Below the pieces are notes generated by a model that saw only the letters and a list, made by a program, of their open reading frames with translations, was not told the DNA's origin and searched no databases. This document shows positions 1 to 11,163 of a DNA stretch of 64,000 bases, one piece after another. A program made the position numbers and the translations under genes. The stretch spans positions 11,052,517 to 11,116,516 of the forward strand of contig JAKSZU010000004.1 in the NCBI GenBank assembly GCA_026018925.1, in the 5' to 3' direction. Positions within the stretch are counted from its first letter, which is position 1, and every line of letters starts with the position of its first letter. Origin of the DNA: Tupaia tana (taxonomy: Eukaryota; Chordata; Mammalia; Scandentia; Tupaiidae).

Positions 1-95
1 AGAGTGTTGAGGTGTGATCGTCCCTACTGGGGGGACTTTCTTTCTCTCTCCCCCTCTCTGTCTCTGTCTCTCTCTGGCAAGTACAACAACCTTTG
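1..95 (+). repeat. SINE class L, 3' part cut by the window edge
   Basis: Only the end of the element is present: the GGGGGGACTTT stretch, the CT-rich part and a CTCTGGCAAGTACA ending. Confidence 0.7.
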
Positions 96-2288
96 GCAAA
101 TACATTTTTAGCAAAGGAAAGTATGCAAATAGGCTGTATAGGAGCCATTCCCCCCAGCCTAGGCTTGGCTATTTGAATATTAAATGATCTGATGCAAATG
201 AGCATTCTCTGGACCACGGGCCAGTGGGGGGTGCCAGTGTGGAGACAGCCCTCCCCCAAGGGGAGGTAGAGTGGCCCCAGTTCCAATGCAAGGGCTCTGC
301 AAGGGGGACCTGGACTCAGCGAGGGGACAAAGACTCGGGCTGCAGCTCTGGGGTTTGGGGTGGCCAGTAAAGGGAGAGGCAAGGGTAGCAGAGATAGGCT
401 CAGTGATACGGGGGTGCTGGGAGGAGGCCAGAGGGAGGGCGCTTGGCGGGGGCCAAGCCCTGTCTTAACGTTGCCTCTTGCTCTCCCCAGGAGTCGAGGG
501 GGACTCACTGTCCACGTTTTCTGCCCTACCATCTGGAGGCTTCAAGAGCTATAACCCGAGGGCGCGCGGTGGGCAGCCCCAGTCCCTGGACAGGGACCCT
601 CTTGTTCCAGGGCTCACGGTGCTTCTCTAGAAGCTGCCTCCAGCCTACAAGGCCTTGGAGATGGGAGGGACCTTCCAGGAGTAAGAAACCCAGGAAAGCC
701 TCCCTGTGCTCAGGACCCAGGCCTGCGTCCCTCTCACTGGCTCTGCACTCGCCCGGCCCAGACCTAGCCCCAAGGCCTTCATGGTAGCTAAGCCCTCCAC
801 TGCAGACAGAGGCCTCTCTCAGGTCCCACCCACCTGTCCCAGGACGCCTGTCACGGGTGTCTCCCTCCCCAGCAGGCTGCGGGCAGATGGGGTGGGCCAG
901 GAACTGGGGCTGCAGAGAAGGGGTCACTGAGCTCACTTGCAGAGCCTCAGTCTACTTCCCGCCCCCCTGAGCACCCCCAGCCCAGTGCCCTGGCCGAGTC
1001 TCACTCCCCTGCGGGGGTCCCTCGCTGGATCCCTAGCTCCCTAGTCAAACCTCTTGCTTCCAGAGGTGGTCTTTCAGCCCAGCCCAGGGCCCAGGCTCTC
1101 CGCACTGGGCCATCATCAGGCTCTGGCCATAGCCAGGCAGCCACAGCCTGGTCTTCAGTGCGGCCCAGGCACGGGCAGTGGAGGGGCCAGAGGTCAGGGG
1201 TCGATAATAGCCTGGGAGAAGAGCCCAGCTAAGGGCTTTCTTGGACGGCTTCCACAGTGGCTCTGCCGGCTCTGCCAGCGGATCGGATGCTGCAGGCAGA
1301 GGGGCGCTCACCCTCCCGCCTGCCAAGGCTAAGCTGGGGCTGGAACAGCACAGGGCCCGACCCCACCCTGATCCCTGAAGTCTGAGCCCTTATGCATGCA
1401 CCTTCTGCACCTACCCCTCAGGCCAGGCTGGGGTCAGGCCGGGCCACCCATGGAGCCTGAAACAGGACACCCGGGCAGGGAAGGAGCGAGGGAAGAGGGA
1501 TCCAGGGCCACGGCTGCCATCCGACCAGCAGGCAGAGAGGCTGTGCACCGGCACACCCGAGTCTGGGCTGCAGAGGGGTGCCCTGGCTTCCTTGGAAGAG
1601 CAGCAGACCTCTGTGAGGGGCCCAAGCCTGCAGGCGTGGAGCGGGTGTGTAGGGTTGCTGACCCTGAGGGGCCCCGGACCAGGACAGAGGAGCCCAGGTC
1701 CCACCGCAAGGCCTCGGCCGACCTCAGGCACCTGGCCGTCAGCACACTTGCTGAAACTGCTCTGAGGGAAATGAAGCCCCCACCGCCCACTGCAGGGACG
1801 TGGCCACGGTCAGCCTGGATCCAGGGCAGCGGTTCAGGTTCCAAGGGCCTACCTTGCCCGCAGTCCCAACTACGGGTTTCATAGGTCTCCATACCTGAAC
1901 CAGGTGGCCCAACTGGCCTGCCGCTACCTGGGCTGGCAGTGGGCTCGCCCCAGGGCCCTGCCATCCCTCGGCTGGTTCCCGGTCTGTGAGGTCAGAACCA
2001 AGGCTCTCATGGGTGCAGACAGGACCAGGCAGCAGGAGCCGGGTGGTGAGGAGGCACGCAGGCCCAGCACAGTGGGGTCTCTGTGGCCACTGCGACCCCC
2101 AGGCTGGGGAGCAGCAGGCCGCAGCCAGCTGGGCGGGCGGTGGGCATTTCTGCTTCCCTGTGCCATGAGGACTCCCGGGGCCTGGAGGGGAGGGCGCCAG
2201 CCTGCCGTCCTGACTTCCCTGCGGAGCCTCACAAGGCCTGTCCTGGAGCCTCTCTCCGGTCCTCATCACCCCAGAAGGCCAAAGGCGG
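96..2288. other. GC-rich unique intergenic DNA
   Basis: I see no supported gene. Several overlapping open frames of 60-176 codons on both strands reflect high GC content and match nothing I know. Two octamer motifs (ATGCAAAT) lie near 123 and 193. Splice-acceptor-like tracts end at about 490 and 872, but no flanking frame supports an exon. Confidence 0.5.
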
Positions 2289-2470
2289 GGCCAGCAGGCC
2301 CTGTGGTGGCCGAGCCGCTGGACTCCCACGTGGGCGACCATGTTTGAGTCTAGACCGCAGCTTGTTTTCTCACTTTCTCTCCCTCTGGGGCCAGCAGGTG
2401 GCGTGGTGGTCGGGCGCCGAACGCCCACATGGCTGACGGGGGCTTGAGCCCGAACCCAGCCGCTCGCCTC
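2289..2470 (+). repeat. Two adjacent SINE class S copies
   Basis: One head-plus-CT copy runs about 2289-2388. A second head, starting GGGGCCAGCAGGTGGCGTGG, runs about 2389-2470. Both are diverged and lack an A-rich tail. Confidence 0.7.
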
Positions 2471-2599
2471 CTCCACCAGCTGATGGCAGCCCTGGGGTCC
2501 AGAGGAAGCCCCGGACTTGAAGTCCACAGAGTGGTCAAGTCCTGCTTTTGCGAGGGGTCTGTCTCCTAGGGCCTCAGTTTCCTCAGAAATTTGGGGGGG

Positions 2600-2876
2600 G
2601 AACCAGCAGTTAGTGTAATGGCTATGTCGCTGGACTCCCACGTAGTCGACCGCGGTTCGCGTCCCGGACCCGGTGGCTTAAAACTCACGCCGGGCGCGTG
2701 TGCGTGCGTGCCCAAGATCCCAAGAGGAGAATGGAGGAGAAGGGATTGCGGCGTGACCATCCCCCCTGGGGGGTGATTTCTCGCTTTCTGTCTCTATGTC
2801 TCTCTCTGTCTATCTGGCGAGCGCACGCGCCCTATAGCAAAAAACCTCTCAAAAAAAAAAAAGAAAGAAAAAAAAA
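2600..2876 (+). repeat. Young full-length SINE class L
   Basis: A complete copy runs from the AACCAGCAGTTAG head to a poly(A)-rich tail. It is flanked by the target-site duplication (TSD) GAAATTTGGGGG at about 2586 and 2878. Its head keeps A-box TAGTGTAATGG and B-box GGTTCGCGTCC. This subtype (GTAGTCGACCGCGG in the head, CTCACGCCGGGCGCG in the middle) recurs with the longest and most exact TSDs in the window, so it looks youngest. Confidence 0.92.
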
Positions 2877-2877
2877 A

Positions 2878-5862
2878 GAAATTTGGGGGTAAAGCCTGGC
2901 GCCCCAGAGGCTGTCGGAGAAGGAAAAGAGGGCGAAGGAGAGACCAGCAGGTCCCGGCCTTCCCCGGGCCTGCCCTTCACACTCCGCTGCCCTCTGGCCC
3001 GTCTCCGCTGCTTCCAGCCACTCCAGAAGGACGCCCACCCAAGCCAGGACCCTCTGCTCCAAACAGGCCCCTCGGGCTGGGTCGAGGACTCTAGTGACAT
3101 CCTCAGGGGTTCTGCTCTGAAAGGGCCTCCAAGGGACAGAGGTGAGTGGAGGCAGAACGTCAGCCATGGCGACCAGCCGGTGGGGAGGGCGCTTCCGCTG
3201 GAGCCACTTGGTCACGTTTCCCCAACGTGCCCTTCGGTGTGGGGGAGAAGCCACGGCCGGAGTCAGCCTCTGGTTAGGACAGGAAGTCCTGTAGGGCTGT
3301 GCTGGGACTCACATGAGACTGTGTCACCTCGGCCCTGGGTGCCGCTGCACGGAACTGTCTCGGGTCACCCCCCACTGCTGCCAACGTCTCGTGGTTTCCT
3401 CCTTCCTCTCTGGGGCCAGAGGCCAGCCTGGCCCCCTACCCCGGCTGGCCCTCGCAGCATGTACTCCTAAGCCTGAGAGGCCTGGTTCAAATCCTCACTG
3501 GCCGCTTCCCACCTGTGATCCCAGGTAAGCGGCCGCCTCTCTCCAAGCAAGACTCAAGTGAATGAAATGGCAGCGTGGGAAGGGCCCAGCCATGGGCTCA
3601 CTGGACGTCAGGTTCCTTTCTTCCTCCCAGGACGAGCCTTTGGCTGAGGCCACGGTTGGGGCTGGGCAAAGCCAGGGATCCTTCCAGAAGCTGTCTGAGT
3701 GGTGGGATGAGGCCCAGCATGGCAGCACAGGTGAACATCGCACGGTCCCGTGTGTGCCCGAGTTGCTGGCGAGAGCTCCGTGGTGAGACCTGTCACGGGT
3801 GGTGCTCGCTCTCTCTTTAGAAGAGGAAAACAAGGTGTCACGGACCCCAACACTCCTGCCCAGGTGACCCGTGCCGGTCGCTGCAGATCTTGAGCAAGTG
3901 TCTGTTGTCACGTGTACAAGGGAACGGGGCTCGCTGGTCACAGAGGCTGTCGGGAAGGGGGACTGAGCCTCCGTCCCGGAGGGAAGAGGCCCGCTGGGCT
4001 GAGGGGCGCTCTTCAGGGCTGGGTGCTCCGTGTCGGGCCAGGAAGGCCGAGGGAGGGGACGCGGTTCTGAAGAAGGGCAGGCTGGCCTACGTCAGTCACG
4101 GCGGCCGCTGTGTGTGACTCGGACTCAGGTTTGTGCTGAGGACTCAGGTGCCCGCTCGGCCACACGAAGGCACTGTGGAGACTCACAGACTCAGTCACAT
4201 CCTCCCGGACATTCAGGTGGGCACCTCGCTCAGAGCACCCAGGGCACACGCAGAGACATTCTCAAACACGCCCATACATACCCGCACACGCGGTCCTCGC
4301 CATGCAGAGGCACGCCCAGTGCGTTCATTTGCCCATGCCTGTGCATGCAGCACCCACACGGGCCCGAGGGTCAAGGCGACACACACACCGGACACGCAGA
4401 CACACCCACAAGAGGGGCGCAGTCACGCGCACTCACGAATGTGCGCCAGGGCACAAACACAGAAGCACACGTGAAGTCCTCGGAGATGCTCACACGTCCT
4501 TGCAAACGTGCGCACGGAAGCTGAGCGACTCCTCGCAGCCAAAGCTCGGCCGCACTCCTTGCACACACGCCTGCAGGCCCCGTGCGCACAGGCGCTGCCG
4601 CCTCCTCCACATCACGGGGCGCTCAGCAAGCTTCCCTCACCCCGCCACCTCCTCTGCAGCCAACCGCTCAGCTTTCTCCCCTCCCACTTCCCGCCGTCCT
4701 CCGGGGCCTCTGGGCCTCCCTCCAGAGCTGGGGGAGGGGGTGGGCCTCTGGCCCTGCTGATGTGGCAACCGCTCACCTGCAGCCGGGCCACACCCTCCAC
4801 TGGGAAAGACTTAAAGGAGCCAGAGTCCCAGGTGTGCCCCACACCTGGTGTCAGGTGTGCCCCTCACCTGGGGTGAAAGGAGGCCTGCTCACTGCTCCTC
4901 AATGGAGAGAGAGCCCTGGAGAGGGCTCAGATGGCGAGTGGGACTCACACCCAGGACTCCGGTGCCAGGAGCTCGTGCTGGGAGTGGGAGCCCAGCGGGC
5001 CTGCCTCCTGCCTCCTGCCGCCTGCCTCCTGCTGCCTGCTGGCTCTGCACACCCCGCTGTCCCCAGGCGCCCTGACCAGCACTCCCACCCCGTGTAGTCC
5101 TCAGCTGGGGGGGGAGCAGTATGCCAAGCACCCAACCAGAAACCTGGGGTCCCCCTGCACACCCTCTCAGGGAATCTCTCCCCCCGCCCCCGCCTGTGGT
5201 GTGCTGTCAGGCCTATGGCCCCACTGCACCTTGGTGGGAGGACAGTTTGAGTGGTGGGCAGGTGGCAGGGGTGGGGAGGGGCCGAGAAGACACAGCCATG
5301 CCCATTGGAGCCACCATCCTGACAGGAAATCCAGCTGGGCTCTGCTCCTGGAGCACCCAGCTTAACCAGGGTAGGCGCATTCTGTCCTCAGGGCCCCATG
5401 GCTGGTTAGTGGGAGACCACAGCTGGGCCCCAAGGGCTCCATGGCCCAGTAAAAGACAGCCTGCCCGAGCCCTGGGCTGGGAGGGGAGGCGCGCCCCAAC
5501 TAGTGACAGAGACGCGACACTTGCCCGGAGTTCCCAGTCTGACGGGGCCATTCGCCTTCTCCTGGGGCCTGCTAGGCTGGAAAAGAGACACTCTCGTTCT
5601 CAGGAACCCTGAGAAGAGCCTGAACCTAGGACCCAAAGGGACCCAGATGCAGAGACAGAGAAGTGAGCGCCCAGGGGCTGGCTTTGTGCGGCCCCTGCGT
5701 GCTGTGCCTCTGAGCCCAGCGTGGACCCGTGGCCGCAATCATTGGAGGCGCATGTGCTGGACGCTCGCTGTGCTCCGGCAGACCTGGAGCCCCCACGGGG
5801 GAGGGCCGCTCTCAGGGGCATCGCCTTGCAGTGGGGGAGATTAAGCACGGAACAAGAAATGC
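2878..5862. other. Unique intergenic DNA with a CA-rich tract
   Basis: No gene is supported. From about 4120 to 4600 the + strand is rich in irregular ACAC/CACGC repeats. From 4990 to 5045 there is a short CTGCCTCCTGCC tandem run. Open frames here are short and overlapping and look like chance frames in GC-rich DNA. Confidence 0.45.
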
Positions 5863-5863
5863 C

Positions 5864-6013
5864 GGGGCCGGCAGGCGGCATGATGGCTGAGGGCGCTGGG
5901 CTCCCACATGGCCAACCACGGTTCGAGTCCTAGACCTGGCAGCTTGCTTTCTCACTTTCCCTCTCTCTTTCCCTCTGTCCCTTTCTGGTCAAATTTAAAT
6001 TAATTAATTTTTT
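5864..6013 (+). repeat. SINE class S
   Basis: The head GGGCCGGCAGGCGGCATGATGG is followed by the CTTTCTCACTTTCCC tract and TTTCTGGTCAAATTTAAATTAATTAA. The target sequence AAATGCC precedes it and recurs directly after it. Confidence 0.85.
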
Positions 6014-6030
6014 AAAAATGCCATGTGCAC

Positions 6031-6318
6031 GGGACCAGCAGTTAGCGTAATGGCTGTTGCTGGACTCCCACGTAGTTGACCGCGGTTCGCATCCCGGACT
6101 CAGTGGCTTAAAACTCACGCCGGGCACGTGTGCGTGCATGCCCAAGATCCCGAGAGGAGAATAGAGGAGAAGGGATTGCGGCGTGGCCATCCCCCCTGGG
6201 GGGTGATTTCTCGCTTTCTGTCTCTCTCTCTCTCTCTGTCTGTCTGGCGAGCGCATGCGCCCTATAGCAAAAACCTCTCAAAAAAAAAAAAAAAAGAGAG
6301 AGAGAGAGAGAAAAGAGA
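6031..6318 (+). repeat. SINE class L inserted next to a class S copy
   Basis: A complete young copy with an exact 17-bp TSD, AAAAATGCCATGTGCAC, at 6014-6030 and 6319-6335. The left duplicate includes the end of the preceding SINE, so this insertion came later into the same site. Confidence 0.92.
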
Positions 6319-6511
6319 AAAAATGCCATGTGCACCTGTGCAGAGGAGCACAGGGCACTGTAGGAAGATAGGGGAGGGGGCTTCCAGGAAGAAGCGATGT
6401 TTAAGCTGTGCCCTGAGTGACAGGCTCTAGGGCTTAGGCCAAGGGGGTTCCAGGCAGAGGGAACAGCATGTGCAAAGGGTGGCGATCTGAGGAAAGGGCA
6501 CTCAGGAAAGA

Positions 6512-6834
6512 TTTTTTTTCCTTTGCTTTCTTTTTTTGCATTATAAGCTTTTTGCCATAGGGCGCATCTGCACACAGAAGAGAGGCAGAGAGACAGTGAG
6601 AGGGAAAGCGAGAGATCACTCCCAGGGAGGATGGCCACGCCGCAATCCTCCTCCACTCTCGTCCTGATTTTGGGCACTGATGCACACATGCCTGGCATGA
6701 GTTTCAAGCCCAAGTTCAAGATTCAAACTGTGATTGGACATGTGGGAGTCCAGTGCTTTAACACCTACGCCAGCTGCTGGCCCTGAAAGGTTTTCTTTAA
6801 AAAAAAAAAAAAATTGCTAGAGGCCCATGCACTC

Positions 6835-6870
<36 letters not shown>

Positions 6871-7058
6871 AAAGTGAGAAGGTACCCTTGGTGAGGATGG
6901 CCACACCACAATCCCTTCTTCATTCTCCTCTCTGGATTTTGAGCTCACACACCCAGCATGTTTTTTAAGCTGCTGGGTCCAGGACTTGAACCGCTTAGTC
7001 AGCCAAATGGGATCCAGTGGCTTAACCACCAAGCCACCAGCTGGCCCAGGAAAGGTTT
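6512..7058 (-). repeat. Two class L SINEs in tandem on the - strand
   Basis: Copies run about 6512-6783 and 6796-7047. The second carries a (GA)n tract at 6839-6868. GAAAGGTTTTC flanks the second at 6785 and 7048, and a similar AGGAAAGATTTT precedes the first, so both appear to have used the same A/T-rich site. Confidence 0.85.
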
Positions 7059-7084
7059 TCTAGGCAAAGTGATTAGACTAGTTG

Positions 7085-7236
7085 GGATTTTGTTTGTTTG
7101 TTTTTAGAGGTTTTTGCCGTAGGGTGCGTGCACTTGCTGGTGACAATGAGAAGTGAGAAATCCCCTCCCCTCCCAGGGGATGGCCACTCTGCAATCCCTT
7201 CTCCATTTTCCGCTTTCTCCTCCTGGGGTCTTGGTT

Positions 7237-7268
<32 letters not shown>

Positions 7269-7362
7269 TAGGTGTGAGTTTCAAGCTACCTGGTCAGGAC
7301 TCGAGCTGCCGTAGGTCGTGTGAGTCCAGCGATGTAACAGCTTTGCCATCTGCTGGCTCCCG
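7085..7362 (-). repeat. SINE class L with internal (CA)n
   Basis: The order TTTTTGCCGTAGGGTGCG, CCCAGGGGATGGCC, and a head ending GCTTTGCCATCTGCTGGCTCC marks a - strand copy. A (CA)n run occupies about 7235-7263. TGGGATTTTG and TGGGGTTTTG flank it as a likely TSD. Confidence 0.82.
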
Positions 7363-7639
7363 GGTGGGGTTTTGGAAGAGGAAGCCTAGCTGCAGTTTGA
7401 GGGTGTGGTGGGAAAGCCTGAGCCGTGCCTACTGGTGGAAGGACCATGCACTGAGGGTCCTGAGGGTCGCAAACCGTGAGGAGGGGAAGCTGAGTGGGCC
7501 TCCAGACTGGGCCTAGGAAAGGGCCCCAGGGAGGAACGGGACTCAGAGCTCCCTCACAGAGAAGAGGTGAGAATTAGGGGGTTGCGCTGCACCCCGGATT
7601 CTCTCCTGCCACCCCGCCCCCGGAACTCATGCACCCCTC

Positions 7640-7745
7640 TCAGACTTCTGTTGGTGTATTTCCATCGCAAAGTGAGGAAACAGGCTTAGAGTAGCCCAGG
7701 GGACAGAGCCAAACTAAGAGTGAGTGTGCTGGGTTCAAACCTGCT
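7640..7745 (+). repeat. Possible ancient MIR fragment
   Basis: A stretch resembling the MIR core (GAGGAAACAGGCTTAGAG, then a CCCAGG tract and GGGTTCAAACC). Recognised by eye only and strongly diverged. Confidence 0.45.
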
Positions 7746-7869
7746 GTAGGATCATAGCCTGGCTCCTTCCCCACACGGGAAAACCCCTATGAAATCAGGA
7801 AAAAATGGCTGCAGGTGGGGCTGGCGCACGTACTGTTACTGCCCTTTATGTTATTCACTATCACTCAGA

Positions 7870-8165
7870 TGCCCAAGGCCGTCCTCCCTGTTGTCCGCGG
7901 CCGTCGGGCCTGAAAACTCAGGGCCCGGGCGGCCTCCCGCGGCCGTGGCCGGGACGACAACACCGGGGAGTGAGGTGGGCGTGGCGGCGCCGCCTGGAGG
8001 CAGCTCCGGGCATGGCCTGGGAAGGACCGCCCCGAACGCGGCGTCCTCCGCACAGGTGGTCGGTACCGCGCAGGCCACAGAGGAGGCGAAAGCGGACATG
8101 GGAAACTTGGAGGCGCCTCGCACGCTCGGATACTGGGCGTTTCCTCCGCATTCCCCCAGCTACCG
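7870..8165. promoter_or_regulatory. Small CpG-rich patch
   Basis: About 300 bp with dense CG dinucleotides (CCGCGGCCGTCGGGCC, GGCGGCGCCGCC, CCGAACGCGGCGTCC), unlike the CpG-poor DNA around it. No exon is recognisable. It could be an orphan CpG island, an alternative upstream promoter or an enhancer. In human the gene upstream of SYNC is KIAA1522, but I found no sequence of it here. Confidence 0.45.
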
Positions 8166-8299
8166 CTCCCCAGCCTGGTTCCCAGAGCAGAACCTGAATT
8201 CAGGAAGGTGAGTGGTATTTGCCCAGAGAGACAACGACCAGTGTGGCCATGCCTGGGCCTCTGAGGGCAGGGGTAATGACAGTGATGCTGAAAACCACT

Positions 8300-8975
8300 G
8301 CTTGGGTGCCAGCAGGTGGCCTAGTGGCAAGGCGCTGGACTCCCACATGGCAGACTGTGGTTCGAGTCCCAGACGGTGAGGCTTTAAAATCATGCCAGGG
8401 GCATGTGCATGTGTGTCCCAAACCCTAGGAGGAGCATGGAGAAGGGGTGGTGGCATGGCCACCCCCTGGAGGGAGATTTTTCACTTTCTGTCTCTCTGTC
8501 TCTGGCGATCGCACATGCTCTGTAGCAAAAATCTCTAAAACAAAAACCTATTGGCTGGGTGGGCAGGATGGCGCAGTGGTACTGTGCAGTTCAACAGAAG
8601 CTGGCCCGACACGGCCACCCTGTCGGGACGGTCAGCCTGACACACCCAGTGCCCACTCTCATACAGACGGGGACAGCAGAGCTCAGCGCGGTGAGGCCCC
8701 GTGGGAGGCGCTCCTTTACCGCGCGTCTGTCTCTGTCTCTGTCTCTCTCACTGGTGTGGGCGCACACGTGCTCCATCATTAATTTAAAACAGTTGGGGGA
8801 CCAGCAGGTGACGTGGTAGTCCAGTGCACTGGACTCCCACATGGCCAACTGTGGTTCACATGCCAGACCTGGCAGTTTGCTTTCTTGCTTTCCCTCCCTC
8901 TCTCTCTGTCTGTCTCTGTCTCTCTCTGGTCAAATTAAAATAATAGTAATAATGATAAATAAAATTTTTAAAATT
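8300..8975 (+). repeat. Three + strand SINE copies in a row
   Basis: A class L copy runs about 8308-8545. A diverged SINE starting GGCAGGATGGCGCAGTGG runs about 8565-8790. A class S copy, starting GGACCAGCAGGTGACGTGG and ending in an AATAATAGTAATAATG tail, runs about 8796-8975. Confidence 0.75.
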
Positions 8976-9014
8976 AAACGAAGCACCGTGGTTAGATAAG
9001 AAGAGAAGGCACAG

Positions 9015-9287
9015 GGGAACCAGCAGTTAGCGTAATGGCTATGTCGCTGGACTCCCACGTAGTCGACCGCGGTTCGCGTCTCGGACCCGGTGGCTTACAA
9101 CTCACGCCGGGCGCGTGTGCGTGTGTGCCCAAGATCCCGAGAGGAGAATGGAGGAGAAGGGATTGCGGCATGACCATCCCCCCGGGGGGTGATTTCTCGC
9201 TTTCTGTCTCTATGTCTCTCTCTCTGTCTGGCGAGCGCACGCGCCCTATAGCGAAAAACCTCTCCAAAAAAAAAAAAAAAAAAAAAG
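9015..9287 (+). repeat. Young full-length SINE class L
   Basis: A complete copy with a perfect 17-bp TSD, AAGAAGAGAAGGCACAG, at 8998-9014 and 9288-9304, and a long A tail. It is one of the clearest recent insertions in the window. Confidence 0.95.
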
Positions 9288-9506
9288 AAGAAGAGAAGGC
9301 ACAGAAGGGGCCTTGGGCACACCGTCTCCTGCCTGTGTGACCTTGGTGGGCCAACCCGCCGGCCCTCTCCACGCCTGTGTGCTTCTCAGCAGAGCTTTAT
9401 CACAGGCCCCGAGTCACGACGCAGCCCTGAGGATTCACGGGGATGGCGTGGGCAAAATGCCTAGCTGTCCACCTGGCACACAGTAGGGGCGCAAGAAAAT
9501 AGCTCC

Positions 9507-9762
9507 CAAGCATGCCTGGTGGCCTGGCGGTGAAGGGAGTCGGGCCCAGTGGCCCAGCGGTGAAGGGGTTGGTGGCTGACTGCGTGTATGAGTCCTGGAC
9601 CTGGTAGCTTAAAACACATGTGTGTGCTTCAAACCCAGCAAGACAGAGCGATAGGGACAGGTTTGTGGCATGACCCCACCCCCTTCGGAGGTGTTTTCTC
9701 CCTTTCTCTCTGTCTCTCTGTGTTGAGTGCACATGCCCTCTAGCAAAATTTTTTTAAAAAGA
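9507..9762 (+). repeat. Older SINE class L with partly duplicated head
   Basis: The head motif (GGTGGCCTGGCGGTGAAGG and GTGGCCCAGCGGTGAAGG) occurs twice before one body. AGAAAATAGCTC and AGAAAACAGCTC flank it as a TSD. Confidence 0.7.
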
Positions 9763-9820
9763 AAGAAAACAGCTCGAATTGTTTACTCATTCAACTAGCA
9801 TTTATTGAAAATCTAAGGGT

Positions 9821-10078
9821 GGGGCCAGCAGGTGGCGTAGTGGTTAAGGCACTGGACTCCCATGTGGGCAACTATGGTTTGAGTCCCAAATCCAGCGGCT
9901 AGAAACTCGTGCCAGGTGCATGTGCGTGCGTGCCCAAAATCCTGGTAAGAGAACGGAGGAGAAGGGATTGTTGCATGGCCATGCTCCAGGGGGCGATATC
10001 TCACTTTCCGTCTCACAGTCTCTCCTGTGAGTGCACATGCCCGATGCCAAAACTCTGTAAAAGGAAGGAAGGAAGGAC
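9821..10078 (+). repeat. SINE class L
   Basis: The head GGGGCCAGCAGGTGGCGTAG is followed by the complete middle part and ends AAAAGGAAGGAAGGAAGG. Confidence 0.85.
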
Positions 10079-10357
10079 ACAGGGCTTAGGGATTCAGCCG
10101 TGAAACATCAGAGATGTTGTTCTTGCTTTACTGACTCGTAGTCTCTGTCCCTGGGAGTTAGTACCTCGCCTAGCTAAAATGGTGAGTGAAGAGACAGGCT
10201 GCAGACAATGGTACCGGATGGAAATCTCATTTTGTACACTGTGAATGACTGTAAATAAATAGATTAAAAAAGAGAGAGAGAGAGACAGGCTACAGTAAGT
10301 CAGGGCCTGGCTGCAGCTGCAGAGAGAGTAAGAGAGAGAAAGGGAGTCTGGCTTTTT

Positions 10358-10529
10358 ACATTTTTATTTATTATTATTTTCTTTAGATTTGCTATAGGGC
10401 TCATTCACTCACCAGAGAAAGACAGAGAGAGAGAGAAAATGAGAAAGCAAGCTGCCAGGTCCAGAACTTGAACCACAGTTGGCCTTATGGGAGTCCAGTG
10501 CCTTAACCACCACACCACCTGCCAGCCCC
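10358..10529 (-). repeat. SINE class S
   Basis: A reverse-strand copy: ATTTATTATTATTTTC, a (GA)-rich tract, GAGAAAGCAAGCTGCCAGG, then a head ending CACCACCTGCCAGCCCC. Confidence 0.82.
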
Positions 10530-10589
10530 AGAGGAAGAGGAGTTTTCTTTTTCTAAGAGAACAGCAGTCTGCTCAGTCATGGTTGGAAG

Positions 10590-10635
10590 TCTACGGCCCG
10601 GGTTCATGCTGTTCTACGGCCCGGGTTCATGCTGT
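10590..10635. repeat. Exact 23-bp tandem duplication
   Basis: The unit that begins TCTACGGCCCGGG and ends CATGCTGT occurs twice without a mismatch (10590-10612 and 10613-10635). Confidence 0.9.
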
Positions 10636-10705
10636 GTGAGGGTTAGTGGTTGCTGAAGGGTGAGGGTGGGCGCCTGTGTCCACGTGGCTCTCAAAAGGAG
10701 AGATT

Positions 10706-11134
10706 TTTTTTTTTTTTTTGCTATAGGGCGCGTGCGCTCGCCAGACAGATAGAGAGAGGCATAGAGACAGAAAGCGAGAAATCACCCCCCAGGGGGGATG
10801 GTCACACCGCAATCCCCTCTCCTCCATTCTCCTCTCGGGATCTTGGGCACGCACGCACACGTGCCCGGCGTGAGTTTTAAGCCACCAGGTCCGGGACGCA
10901 AACTGTGGTCAACTACGTGGGAGTCCAGCGGCATAGCCATTACGCTAACTGCTGGTCCCAGGAGAGATATTTTTTTAAAGAATGATTTATTTTATTTATT
11001 TATTATTATCTTTTCACGCGAGTTTTGCCAGAGAAGCAGAAGAGGGAGAAAGCAAGTTGCCAGGTCCAGGATTTGAACCACAGTCGGCCATGTGGGAATT
11101 CCGGCACCTCAACCACCACACCACCTGCTGACCC
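10706..11134 (-). repeat. Class L and class S SINEs sharing one target site
   Basis: A young class L copy (10706-10959) and a class S copy (10969-11134) both lie on the - strand. AGGAGAGAT occurs before, between and after them (about 10697, 10960 and 11139). This fits two successive insertions into one duplicated site. Confidence 0.85.
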
Positions 11135-11163
11135 CTCAAAAGGAGAGATTTAAAAATAATGAT

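Noticed and set aside
1739-2641. 300-codon - strand frame, the longest frame left of SYNC
   Set aside because: It crosses two SINEs and GC-rich DNA, resembles no protein I know, and reads through SINE heads.
2591-2776. Recurrent open frames reading MAMSLDSHVVDRGS (also at about 9035, 20469, 29787, 31780, 44952, 46242, 48307 and 62405)
   Set aside because: They are translations of the SINE class L head and middle on one strand or the other. They recur because the SINE recurs, not because of a protein family.
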